Positions 1-7,574 of a stretch of DNA of 64,000 nt are shown in pieces; the stretch's first letter is position 1; each line of letters starts with the position of its first letter. A program made the position numbers and the translations under genes. Below the pieces are notes generated by a model, which ran no database searches, was not told where the DNA came from, and saw nothing but the letters and a program-made list of their open reading frames with translations. Origin of the DNA: Micromonospora avicenniae (GTDB lineage: Bacteria; Actinomycetota; Actinomycetes; Mycobacteriales; Micromonosporaceae); NCBI RefSeq assembly GCF_900156065.1, contig NZ_FTNF01000003.1, positions 310,001-374,000 on the forward strand, written 5' to 3'.

Positions 1-424
1 CGACCTCCGCGGGGTCGGGCGCGAGCGGCGCGCCGGGACGGAACTCGCCCCGGAGGACGTGGTCGTACTCGAACTCGACCCGGCCGGTAATCGGATCCTC
101 GGCCTGGTAGAGGTGGACCCCGACCTCGGTCAGCTCGACCGGGCCGGCCCCCAGTTCCTCGTGGAGCCGCCGGTTCGCGGCGTCGGTGAGCGACTCGCCG
201 GGCAACGGGTGGCCGCAGCACGAGTTGGCCCAGCGCAGCGGGAAGCGGGTCTTGACGGCGGCGCGGCGCTGGAGCAGCACCAGGCCGTCCGGTGCCACGA
301 GCACGACGGAGAAGGCCCGGTGCAGGCGGCCCGGCGGCTGGTGGGCGGCCGCGACGGTCATCTCGCCGTGGGCCTGCCCGGCTTCGTCGACCAGTTCGAC
401 GAGGTGCGCCTCACGTTCGCTCAT
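1..424 (-). CDS. idi: Isopentenyl-diphosphate delta-isomerase, type I (partial, runs off left edge)
   Basis: Interconverts IPP and DMAPP and so supplies DMAPP for carotenoid synthesis in the cytoplasm. About 141 residues are visible, reading leftward from ATG at 424; the C-terminus lies outside the window. A Cys-Cys-Gly-His-Pro stretch at residues 69-73 matches the catalytic-Cys motif of type I (NUDIX-fold) isomerases. It is followed by the expected Glu-Ser and a Glu-Glu-Leu-Gly segment of the NUDIX helix, then a Glu-Tyr-Asp-His stretch. A GGGAGG ribosome site precedes the ATG. It lies downstream of crtI on the same strand, 76 bp away, with a 27-codon reading frame bridging the gap. Co-transcription with crtI is inferred. 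Confidence 0.93.
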   Translation of the reverse strand, partial: MSEREAHLVELVDEAGQAHGEMTVAAAHQPPGRLHRAFSVVLVAPDGLVLLQRRAAVKTRFPLRWANSCCGHPLPGESLTDAANRRLHEELGAGPVELTEVGVHLYQAEDPITGRVEFEYDHVLRGEFRPGAPLAPDPAEV

Positions 425-504
425 GCCGGCACCTCCCTGCGGTCGGCGCCGTCCTGAGGCTCGGACGCGCTGTGCCTGACGATTCGCTCACTGCGTTCGC
501 TCAT
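421..504 (-). other. Bridging mini-ORF (27 codons) between crtI and idi
   Basis: The frame begins at an ATG overlapping the crtI stop (ATGA) and ends at a TGA overlapping the idi start (ATGA). It therefore fills the gap exactly. It has no recognisable domain and starts Met-Ser-Glu-Arg, like Idi itself, because the octamer TGAGCGAA occurs three times here. It may only be a translational-coupling bridge or a repeat by-product. Confidence 0.3.
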
Positions 505-1982
505 TGGATGCCTCCAGTGACACGGCCGGCGGCGAGCTTGCCGGAGATCAGCACCATCGGCACCCCGACGCCGGGCTGGGTGCCCGAGCCGACGAAGACC
601 ACGTTGGGGAGCGTCCGGTGGAGGTTGCCGGGGCGGAACGGTCCGGTCTGGAGGAAGCTGTGCGCTGCGGCGAAGGGGGTTCCGGCAGCCATTCCCTGGT
701 CGGCCCACTCGGCGGGGGTCACCGTACGCAGCACCTCGATGCCCGAGCCGAACCCGACGTAGCCGCGCTCCTCCAGCGTGCCGATGAGCTGGTCGGCGTA
801 GCGGCCGGCCAGGCCTCCCCGCCAGTCGAGCGGGGCCCGCTCCAGGTTGGGTACCGGGGCGAGGACGTAGTAGGTGTGCCGGCCCGGGGGCGCCACCGAA
901 GGGTCGGTGCGGCTCGGATTGGTGACCAGCAGGGACGGGTCGGACATCAGCTCACCCCGGCGGATGACCTCATCGAAGGTGCCCCTCCAGGATCGTCCGA
1001 AGTGAATGTTGTGGTGGGCGATCCTTCCATATCCCTGGCTCGATCCGACGTGCAACACGACGCAGGACGGCGAGTAGCTGAGCCGGCGCCGGGGGCCGGG
1101 CGGCAGGAGGTCGCGGTAGGCGACCGGTAGGTCCGGATTGAGCACGACCACGTCGGCCGGGATCAGCTCGCCGTCGGCGGTCAGCACCCCGGTGGCCCGG
1201 CCGTGCGCCGTCTCCACCCGGGTCACCGTGGTGTCGTAGCGGATCTGCACGCCGTGCTTCTCGGCCGCGCCGGCCATCGCGCGGGAGACGCTGTGCATGC
1301 CGCCGCGGGGAAACCACACCCCGGCCACCGAGTCCAGGTACGCGATGACCGCGTAGATGGCCAGGGCGTCGTGCGGGGCGAGGCCGGCGTACATGGCCTG
1401 GAAGGAGAAGATGCGCTGGGTGCGCGGGTCGCGGAAGAACTGACCGATCTTGGTGTGCAGCCGGCGGAAGGCGCCGCCGGCCAGCAGCCGCAGCAGGTTG
1501 CCGGTGAGCAGGTCGGCCGGGCTGTCCAGATTGCGCTCGATGAAGTCGGCCCGTTCGAGTTGCCAGAGGCGCCGGGCGTAGTCCACGAAGCGCAGGTAGC
1601 CGTCGGCCTCGCGGGGGCCGCAGACGCGGGAGATCTCGGCGGCCATCCGGGTGGTGTCGGTGATGACGTCGAGGGTCGAGCCGTCCGGGTAGTACGCCCG
1701 GTAGGCCGGGTCGAGCGGGGTCAGGTCCAGCCAGTCGCCGAGTTCCTCGCCGACCGCGCCGAGCGCCTCGGCGATCAGCTCCGGCATGGTGAAGACCGTG
1801 GGACCGGTGTCGAACTCGTAGCCGTCGACACCGAGCCGGCCCGCCCGGCCGCCGGGCACCGGTTCGCGTTCGAGCACGGTCACCTGCCGGCCGCTCCCAG
1901 CCAGGTGCAGCGCGCACGCCAGGCCACCGAGACCGGCGCCGACCACCACCACCCGATCCGTACGTCCGTCCACCGTCCGCAT
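501..1982 (-). CDS. crtI: Phytoene desaturase (CrtI family)
   Basis: FAD-dependent, membrane-associated desaturase/isomerase that converts phytoene toward neurosporene or lycopene. The 493-residue protein has an N-terminal dinucleotide-binding fold (Val-Val-Gly-Ala-Gly-Leu-Gly-Gly near residue 14) followed by a Glu and a GGRAG motif. A C-terminal FAD-binding segment (Gly-Ser-Gly-Thr-Gln-Pro-Gly-Val-Gly-Val-Pro) is near residue 465. Length and motifs match CrtI. The ATG at 1982 is preferred over one 33 bp upstream because AGAGGTGG lies 5-12 bases before it. It is divergent from crtB across a 194-bp gap and is followed by idi. The end product (number of desaturation steps) cannot be read from the sequence. 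Confidence 0.93.
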   Translation of the reverse strand: MRTVDGRTDRVVVVGAGLGGLACALHLAGSGRQVTVLEREPVPGGRAGRLGVDGYEFDTGPTVFTMPELIAEALGAVGEELGDWLDLTPLDPAYRAYYPDGSTLDVITDTTRMAAEISRVCGPREADGYLRFVDYARRLWQLERADFIERNLDSPADLLTGNLLRLLAGGAFRRLHTKIGQFFRDPRTQRIFSFQAMYAGLAPHDALAIYAVIAYLDSVAGVWFPRGGMHSVSRAMAGAAEKHGVQIRYDTTVTRVETAHGRATGVLTADGELIPADVVVLNPDLPVAYRDLLPPGPRRRLSYSPSCVVLHVGSSQGYGRIAHHNIHFGRSWRGTFDEVIRRGELMSDPSLLVTNPSRTDPSVAPPGRHTYYVLAPVPNLERAPLDWRGGLAGRYADQLIGTLEERGYVGFGSGIEVLRTVTPAEWADQGMAAGTPFAAAHSFLQTGPFRPGNLHRTLPNVVFVGSGTQPGVGVPMVLISGKLAAGRVTGGIQ

Positions 1983-2139
1983 GCCACCACCTCTTCGCGC
2001 GAGACCGCCCATCATGCCTGCCGATCGGTGGTGGCGACGGGATCTGCGGGTACATCACGGTGCATCCCCGCTCCGGGGGTGGTGTCCGTCCTGTCCGCAT
2101 CCTTGGCCATGCGGCCGAGCGTACCCTAGAGTAACGAGT

Positions 2140-2162
2140 TGCGTCGATTAGTGCGTCGATTA
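2140..2162 (+). promoter_or_regulatory. Tandem 11-bp direct repeat upstream of crtB
   Basis: TGCGTCGATTA occurs perfectly twice, at 2140-2150 and 2152-2162, separated by one base. This places equivalent bases 12 bp apart, about one helical turn. The repeat ends just before the GGAGGAGGG ribosome site and the crtB GTG. It sits in the crtI/crtB divergent region and may be an activator or repressor site; no cognate regulator is in the window. Confidence 0.5.
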
Positions 2163-2176
2163 CTGGAGGAGGGCCG

Positions 2177-3148
2177 GTGGACACGGAACTCGCAGCCGCC
2201 TACGACCGATGTCGTGAGCTGCACAGACGCCACGGCCGCACCTACTATCTCGCCACCCGCCTGCTCCCCGCGTGGAAACGCCGACACGTTCACGCGCTCT
2301 ACGGCTTCACCCGGTACGCCGACGAGATCGTCGACCGGACCGACGGACTCTCCGCGGCCGAGCGGGCCAGCCGGCTCGACGACTGGGCGGGCCGCTTCCT
2401 CGCCGGCCTGCACGGCGAACAGGTCGACGACCCGCTGCTCCCCGCCGTACTGCACACCATCGCCGTGTTCGACCTCGACCGGAACGACTTCGCCGCGTTC
2501 CTCAAGAGCATGGCGATGGATCTGACCGTCAGCTCGTACCCGAGCTATCAGCACCTGCTCGACTACATGGAGGGTTCGGCCGCGGCCATCGGCACGATGA
2601 TGCTGCCGATCCTCGGCAGCTCCGACCCGGTCGCGGCCCGCGAGCCGGCCCGGCAGCTCGGTTTCGCCTTCCAGCTCACCAACTTCATCCGGGACGTGGG
2701 CGAGGACCTGGCTCGGGGGCGGACCTACCTGCCCGACGAGGACCTGGACCGGTTCGGGGTGACCCGGCACGAGCTGGCCGAGGCGTCCGCGCGGGGGCGG
2801 GTCACCCCGGCGATCCGGGCGCTCGTCGCCTTCGAGGTGACCCGGGCGCAGGCGCACTACGCCGCGGCGGCACCCGGGATCACTCTGCTCGCGCCGGCCT
2901 CGCAGGCCTGCATGCGCACCGCGTACGCCCTCTACGGCGGGATTCTCGACGAGGTCGCCGCGCAGGACTACGACGTCTTCGCCCGGCGGGCGGTGGTACC
3001 CGGGCGGCGACGCCTCAGCGTGGCCGCCCGTTCCCTGCTCGCGCCGACCGGCACGCCGGTGGTCGTCCCCGGGCCGCCCACTCGCCCCGCCCTCGACCGC
3101 GTTGATCATGAAGTTATTGCGGCGCCACGCCGAACCGATCGGCAATAA
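2177..3148 (+). CDS. crtB: Phytoene synthase (squalene/phytoene synthase family)
   Basis: Head-to-head condensation of two geranylgeranyl diphosphates to phytoene, the entry step of carotenoid synthesis. The 323-residue protein carries both Mg2+-binding Asp motifs: DEIVD at residues 49-53 and DVGED near residue 173, followed by the typical GRTYLP segment. The GTG start at 2177 has GGAGGAGGG just upstream. It is divergent from crtI. Its last 16 or so codons and its TAA stop lie inside a 61-bp inverted repeat, so the C-terminal tail is probably palindrome-derived and not part of the enzyme fold. A squalene synthase is the alternative, but the crtI neighbour argues for phytoene. Confidence 0.92.
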   Translation: MDTELAAAYDRCRELHRRHGRTYYLATRLLPAWKRRHVHALYGFTRYADEIVDRTDGLSAAERASRLDDWAGRFLAGLHGEQVDDPLLPAVLHTIAVFDLDRNDFAAFLKSMAMDLTVSSYPSYQHLLDYMEGSAAAIGTMMLPILGSSDPVAAREPARQLGFAFQLTNFIRDVGEDLARGRTYLPDEDLDRFGVTRHELAEASARGRVTPAIRALVAFEVTRAQAHYAAAAPGITLLAPASQACMRTAYALYGGILDEVAAQDYDVFARRAVVPGRRRLSVAARSLLAPTGTPVVVPGPPTRPALDRVDHEVIAAPRRTDRQ

Positions 3149-3161
3149 CTTCATGATCAAC
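3101..3161. repeat. Perfect 20-bp inverted repeat around a 21-bp loop, overlapping the crtB stop
   Basis: The left arm (3101-3120, GTTGATCATGAAGTTATTGC) is exactly complementary to the right arm (3142-3161). The arms are AT-rich against the surrounding DNA. The crtB TAA is at 3146-3148 in the right arm. There is no T-tract, so it could be a rho-independent-like terminator, a bidirectional barrier, or a dispersed REP/MITE-like element. Confidence 0.85.
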
Positions 3162-3218
3162 CGGGGGTAGCGGTCACCCCGGCGGTTGCGGCCGATCCGG
3201 CTGGGGGATGCTGGGTCC

Positions 3219-4694
3219 GTGGTGGAGTCGGAGCAGGTGGACGTGATCGTGGTGGGCCTCGGCGTCGGCGGCGAGGAGGTGGCCGGGCGACTCGCCGAGG
3301 CCGGCCTGAGCGTCGTCGGCATCGAGCGGGACCTGGTCGGCGGCGAGTGCCCGTACTGGGGCTGCATCCCGAGCAAGATGATGATCCGGGCGGCGAACGC
3401 CCTCGCCGAGGCCCGTCGGATCGACGGGCTGGCCGGCAGCGCCGAGGTGCGACCGGACTGGGCGCCCGTGGCGAAGCGGATCCGCGAGGAGGCGACCGAC
3501 ACCTGGAACGACCGGGCCGCGGTCGAGCGGTTCGTCGGCCGGGGCGGTCGGTTCGTGCGGGGCAGCGGTCGGTTGGACGGTCCGGGCCGGGTACGGGTCG
3601 GCGACCAGGTCTTCGAGTCCCGGTACGGCGTCGTGCTCGGCACCGGCACCCGCCCATCGGTGCCGCCCGTCGAGGGACTGGCCGGAACGCCGTACTGGAC
3701 GAACCACCAGGCCATCGAGGTGGAGGAGCTGCCCGAATCGCTGCTGGTGCTCGGCGGCGGGGCGATCGGGCTGGAGCTGTCACAGGTCTTCGCCCGGTTC
3801 GGCGTACGGGTCACCATCGTCGAAGCGTTGGATCGGGTGCTCGCCGTCGAGGAGCCGGAGTCGTCGGAGGTGGCCGCGTCCGCGCTGCGCGCGGACGGAG
3901 TCGAGATCCACACCGGCGTACGGGCCGAGCGGGTCGACCACGACGGTGAGCGGTTCACCCTCCGCGCTCAGGGCGGGGCCGAGTTCACCGCGGAACGGCT
4001 GCTGGTGGTCACCGGCCGCCGGGCACACCTGGACGAGCTGGGGCTGGACAGCGTGGGGGTGGACGCCGACCAGCGCTACCTGCCGGTCGACGACCGGATG
4101 CGGGTCACCGACGGAATCTGGGCGGTCGGCGACCTGACGGGCGAGGGCGCGTTCACGCACATCGCGATGTACCAGGCGGCGATCGTGATCGCGGACGTGC
4201 TCGACCGTGCCCGGCACAGCCGGCCCGGCGCCGACCCCAGTGGCACGGCGAGCGTGGTCGGCGGTGCGATGGGTTCGGCCAGCGCGCTCGGCGCCAGTGG
4301 GTCGAGCGGAACGGCCGGCACCGTTCCCCGAGCCGACTACCGGGCGTTGCCCCGGGTCACGTTCACCGATCCGGAGGTCGGCGCGGTCGGCCTCACCGAG
4401 GAGCAGGCCCGCTCCCGGGGCATCAACGTCCAGGTCGGTTTCAGCAAGCTCAGCGACTCGACCCGGGGCTGGATCCATCGGGTCGGCGACGAGGGCTTCA
4501 TCAAGCTGATCGCGGACGCCGACCAGGGCGTACTGATCGGGGCGACCTCGGCCGGTCCGGCCGGTGGCGAGGTGCTCTCCGGGCTGGTCGTCGCCGTGCA
4601 CGCGGCGGTGCCGCTCAGCCAGCTGCGGCACATGATCTATGCGTACCCGACGTTCCATCGGGCGATCGAGGCCGCGCTGCACGAGCTGCGCTGA
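3219..4694 (+). CDS. Pyridine nucleotide-disulfide oxidoreductase (dihydrolipoamide dehydrogenase-like)
   Basis: FAD/NAD(P)-dependent flavoprotein of the lipoamide dehydrogenase/mercuric reductase superfamily; substrate unknown. It has an N-terminal FAD site (Gly-Leu-Gly-Val-Gly-Gly, about residues 13-18), a redox Cys pair spaced C-x4-C at residues 44/49 (CPYWGC then IPSK), an NAD site (Gly-Gly-Gly-Ala-Ile-Gly), and a second FAD contact (Ala-Val-Gly-Asp-Leu). Two oddities stand out. A Gly/Ser/Ala-rich insert of about 35 residues lies before the dimerisation domain. The C-terminal His-Pro-Thr-Leu-Ser-Glu motif of classical lipoamide dehydrogenases reads Tyr-Pro-Thr-Phe-His-Arg, so the catalytic His-Glu pair is absent. 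The start is uncertain: GTG 3219 (GGGGGA upstream), with GTG 3222 and TTG 3186 as alternatives. Confidence 0.85.
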   Translation: MVESEQVDVIVVGLGVGGEEVAGRLAEAGLSVVGIERDLVGGECPYWGCIPSKMMIRAANALAEARRIDGLAGSAEVRPDWAPVAKRIREEATDTWNDRAAVERFVGRGGRFVRGSGRLDGPGRVRVGDQVFESRYGVVLGTGTRPSVPPVEGLAGTPYWTNHQAIEVEELPESLLVLGGGAIGLELSQVFARFGVRVTIVEALDRVLAVEEPESSEVAASALRADGVEIHTGVRAERVDHDGERFTLRAQGGAEFTAERLLVVTGRRAHLDELGLDSVGVDADQRYLPVDDRMRVTDGIWAVGDLTGEGAFTHIAMYQAAIVIADVLDRARHSRPGADPSGTASVVGGAMGSASALGASGSSGTAGTVPRADYRALPRVTFTDPEVGAVGLTEEQARSRGINVQVGFSKLSDSTRGWIHRVGDEGFIKLIADADQGVLIGATSAGPAGGEVLSGLVVAVHAAVPLSQLRHMIYAYPTFHRAIEAALHELR

Positions 4695-4743
4695 TCTGAC
4701 GCGAGACGGCACCGTGCTGTTCATTTCTTGCAATGGTCTGGCA

Positions 4744-4749
4744 TAGGAT
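4744..4749 (+). promoter_or_regulatory. -10-like hexamer TAGGAT for a leaderless lacI-type gene
   Basis: TAGGAT ends six bases before the GTG at 4756, and no ribosome site lies between. This spacing is typical of leaderless actinobacterial transcripts. Confidence 0.5.
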
Positions 4750-4755
4750 TACGCC

Positions 4756-5757
4756 GTGACGAAACGGTTGACCGAGGTGGCCCGGAAGGCTGGCGTCAGC
4801 GAGGCCACCGTGAGTCGGGTGCTCAACGGGCGTGGTGGCGTCTCCGAGACGACGCGTACGGCGGTGCTCACCGCGCTCGACGTGCTCGGCTACGAGCGGC
4901 CGACCAAGCTGCGCGGTGAGCGCGCCCGGCTGGTGGGGCTGGTCCTTCCCGAGCTGCAGAACCCGATCTTTCCAGCGCTCGCCGAGGTGGTCACCGGGTC
5001 GCTGGCGCAGCGCGGATTCACCCCCGCGCTCTGCGCCCGCACCATCGGCGGCGTCTCGGAGGCGGACTACGTCGAGATGCTCCTGGACCACCAGGTCTCC
5101 GGCGTGATCTTCGCGGGTGGCTCGTACGCCCTGGCCGACGCGCCACACGACCATTACCGCCGGTTGACCGACCGGGGGCTCCCCGTGGTTCTCGTGAACG
5201 CCGGTGTGGACGAACTGGGCTTCCCCCGGGTTTCCACCGACGACGCGGTCGCCGTGGAGCAGGCGTACGGGCATCTGCGCTCGCTCGGGCACGAGCGGAT
5301 CGGCATGGTGCTCGGGCCGGAGGGGCACGTCCCGTCCCGGCGCAAGCTCGCCGCGGTCGCGCGGATCGCCGGCTGGGCCGACCCGACCGAGTGGGTCGAA
5401 CGGTCCAGCTTCTCCATGGAGGGCGCCCGGGTGGCCGCGAGCAAGCTGGTCGACCGCGGGGTGACCGGGGTGATCTGTGCCAGCGACGTGCTGGCCCTCG
5501 GCGCGATCCGGGCGGTGCGTCGGCTGGGCCGTTCGGTGCCCGGCGACGTGTCGGTGGTGGGCTTCGACGATTCGGCGTTCATGACCTGCACCGACCCGCC
5601 GCTCACCACCGTCCGGCAGCCGATCGAGACGATGGGGCAGGCCGCGGTGGACCTGCTGGTCACCCAGATCGAGGGCGCCGGCGTGCTGCACGACGAGCTG
5701 CTGTTCGAGCCTGAACTGGTGGTGCGCGGCTCCACCGCTCCGGCCCCCGGCCGCTGA
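4756..5757 (+). CDS. LacI-family transcriptional regulator
   Basis: DNA-binding repressor expected to respond to a sugar. The 333 residues begin with a LacI-type helix-turn-helix (about residues 4-24: VARKAGVSEATVSRVLNG). A hinge follows, then a periplasmic-binding-protein-like sensor domain ending in the usual Val-Gly-Phe-Asp-Asp and Thr-Val-Arg-Gln-Pro segments. It lies directly upstream of, and in the same direction as, a sugar ABC transporter and GH13 gene, so it is the likely local regulator. The start is apparently leaderless (see -10 at 4744). A CG-centred palindrome typical of the family was not found immediately upstream of the transporter; a degenerate half-site is noted at 5884. 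Confidence 0.93.
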   Translation: MTKRLTEVARKAGVSEATVSRVLNGRGGVSETTRTAVLTALDVLGYERPTKLRGERARLVGLVLPELQNPIFPALAEVVTGSLAQRGFTPALCARTIGGVSEADYVEMLLDHQVSGVIFAGGSYALADAPHDHYRRLTDRGLPVVLVNAGVDELGFPRVSTDDAVAVEQAYGHLRSLGHERIGMVLGPEGHVPSRRKLAAVARIAGWADPTEWVERSSFSMEGARVAASKLVDRGVTGVICASDVLALGAIRAVRRLGRSVPGDVSVVGFDDSAFMTCTDPPLTTVRQPIETMGQAAVDLLVTQIEGAGVLHDELLFEPELVVRGSTAPAPGR

Positions 5758-6119
5758 ACGGAGCCCTCGCCCCGAGCCCCCGCCCCGGCTGCTGAACGAC
5801 GTCAAGGCCGCCGGCCGCTGATCGCGGTCGGCGGCCTCTTCGTGCCTACCCAAAGGCGGCAAAGCCCCGGACTTCGACCAGCTTTCAAGACACTGTCATG
5901 ATCTCTCGTAATCAAGTCGCGTCCTTTCATCGTGGAATCCATACCTTGCCGCTGTGAGTCCACCTCGTTACAGTGACTTCACTCACACCTGACCTCGGCG
6001 CACCTACCCGGGGGCGGGTCGCATCGCGCATGCAGATCAATGGCAGGGCATCGCCGCGGTGGCGATCACCGCAGCTCAGCGAAGGTCATGGAGACACCCG
6101 TTCCCGAAGGGATGGACAG
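5758..6119 (+). promoter_or_regulatory. Transporter operon upstream region with sigma-70-like promoter
   Basis: This gap of about 360 bp holds the hairpin at 5805-5837 and a good promoter: TTGCCG (5946-5951), a 17-base spacer, and TACAGT (5969-5974). A degenerate operator-like stretch at 5884-5899 shares the half-site TGTCAT with the palindrome upstream of the GH31 gene (48506-48523). The reading frame is open upstream of the chosen lipoprotein start, but it lacks a signal peptide and is not treated as coding. Confidence 0.5.
5805..5837 (+). terminator. Hairpin after the LacI-family gene
   Basis: AGGCCGCCG (5805-5813) pairs with CGGCGGCCT (5829-5837) around a 15-base loop, followed by CTTCG. 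It is the likely terminator separating the regulator from the transporter operon. Confidence 0.5.
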
Positions 6120-7499
6120 ATGTCCGTACCGCAGTACCGGAAGGCTGCGGCGTTAGCGCTCGTGGCCGGCCTGGGAATCAGCCTCACGGCTTGCTCCACG
6201 AAGAGTGACGACACGTCGAACGACGCAGGCGGCAAGGTCACCATCACCGTCGACTGCCAGCCGGTCGGCGCTCAGAAGGAGCTGTTGCAGAACTGGAACG
6301 ACGACGTCGCCGAGTTCCAGCGGCAGAACCCCGACATCATCATCAAGAGCGTGAGCGTCGGCGAGCAGTGCAACAACCCGCCGGACTTCACCGCCCGGCT
6401 GTCCGGCGGCACCGTCACCGACGTGTTCTACGGATACATGACCGACCTCCAGCAGGTGCTCGACTCCGGTCAGGCGATGGACATCACCGAGTTCGCCAAC
6501 AAGGACACGATCTCCACCTGGGACAGTGTCGACCCGGCGCTCAAGGAGGTCTTCACCGACGGCGGCAAGCTCTACGCCGTCCCGGTGAAGAACTACTCGA
6601 TGGGTCTGGTCTACAACAAGGTCCTGTTCCAGCGGGCGGGGCTCGACGTGAACAACCCGCCGAAGACGTGGCCCGAGGTCCGCGAGGCGGCCAAGAAGAT
6701 CGCCGCGCTCGGTGACGGCATCGCCGGCTACGCGGAGTACAGCGCCGGCAACACGGGCGGTTGGCACTTCACCTCCCTGCTCTACTCGCAGGGCGGCCAG
6801 GTGCTCACCGAGGACGGCAAGAAGGCCGACTTCAACAACCCGATGGGCAAGCAGGTCCTGCAGAACCTGAAGGACATGCGGTACGGCGACAACAGCATGG
6901 GCAGCCGCCAGCTGCTCCAGTGGGGTGACCTGCTGACCAACGCCGCCGCGGGCAAGGTCGGCATGTTCATCGGCGCGCCCGACACCACCCAGGCGATCGT
7001 CAGCCAGTTCCAGGGCAAGTTCCAGGACTGGGCGATGGGCCCGCTGCCCGGCCAGGACGGCCCCGCGAAGGGGACGCTCGGCGGTGGCGAGGGCTACTTC
7101 TTCAAGAAGGGCCTCACCCCGGAGCAGGTCAAGGCCGGGCTGAAGTGGATCGCGTACCAGAAGCTGACGCCGGGCAAGGGTCAGTTCGACTACGTCCGGG
7201 CCAAGCCGCAGAACTATCCGGTGGGGCTGCCGCAGCCGCTGCTCTTCGCCAACGGCAGCGAGGCGCAGAAGCAGGAGTTCGAGCTGCGCAAGGCGAACGC
7301 GAACGTCGACACGGCGAACTTCGCGCTCTTCGAGGCGAACCCGATTCCGATCAAGGGTGAGCCGCGCAACGCGCAGGCGATCTACGCGGTGCTCGACGCG
7401 GCGATGTCCGGGGTGCTCACGAACCCGAACGCCAACCTCGACGCGCTGCTGAAGACGGCCGAGCAGAAGGTCGATCAGCTCCTCGCCGCGGAGGGCTGA
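6120..7499 (+). CDS. Sugar ABC transporter substrate-binding lipoprotein
   Basis: Extracellular solute-binding protein (family 1) that would capture an oligosaccharide and deliver it to the permeases encoded next. The 459 residues start with a lipoprotein signal peptide whose lipobox Leu-Thr-Ala-Cys places the acylated Cys at 25. Ser/Thr/Asp linker residues follow, then a typical bilobal binding protein. The start at ATG 6120 is chosen for the signal peptide and the AAGGGA upstream; the frame is open further left but reads as non-protein. A perfect GC hairpin follows the stop, as is common when the binding protein is expressed above its permeases. Confidence 0.93.
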   Translation: MSVPQYRKAAALALVAGLGISLTACSTKSDDTSNDAGGKVTITVDCQPVGAQKELLQNWNDDVAEFQRQNPDIIIKSVSVGEQCNNPPDFTARLSGGTVTDVFYGYMTDLQQVLDSGQAMDITEFANKDTISTWDSVDPALKEVFTDGGKLYAVPVKNYSMGLVYNKVLFQRAGLDVNNPPKTWPEVREAAKKIAALGDGIAGYAEYSAGNTGGWHFTSLLYSQGGQVLTEDGKKADFNNPMGKQVLQNLKDMRYGDNSMGSRQLLQWGDLLTNAAAGKVGMFIGAPDTTQAIVSQFQGKFQDWAMGPLPGQDGPAKGTLGGGEGYFFKKGLTPEQVKAGLKWIAYQKLTPGKGQFDYVRAKPQNYPVGLPQPLLFANGSEAQKQEFELRKANANVDTANFALFEANPIPIKGEPRNAQAIYAVLDAAMSGVLTNPNANLDALLKTAEQKVDQLLAAEG

Positions 7500-7504
7500 T
7501 CCGG

Positions 7505-7530
7505 GTGGGGGCCGGCGCGCCGGCCCCCAC
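7505..7530 (+). terminator. Perfect 13-bp-arm palindrome between binding-protein and permease genes
   Basis: GTGGGGGCCGGCG (7505-7517) is followed directly by its reverse complement (7518-7530). It is likely an attenuating hairpin or mRNA-stabilising structure that separates expression of the lipoprotein from the permeases. Confidence 0.7.
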
Positions 7531-7574
7531 GCCACCTTGCCGTACGTCCGGTCACCGACTCACCAGGAGTTGCC

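Noticed and set aside
115..119. Haem c site in the 154-residue protein (residue numbers)
   Set aside because: No signal peptide or other cytochrome features; the CxxCH is more likely zinc binding. Coordinates here are residues of the gene at 29917-30381.
2126..3958. Long open frame opposite crtB and the flavoprotein (minus strand)
   Set aside because: Composition is Arg/Pro/Ser-rich, it spans two genes and their gap, and carries no domain; a GC-bias shadow.
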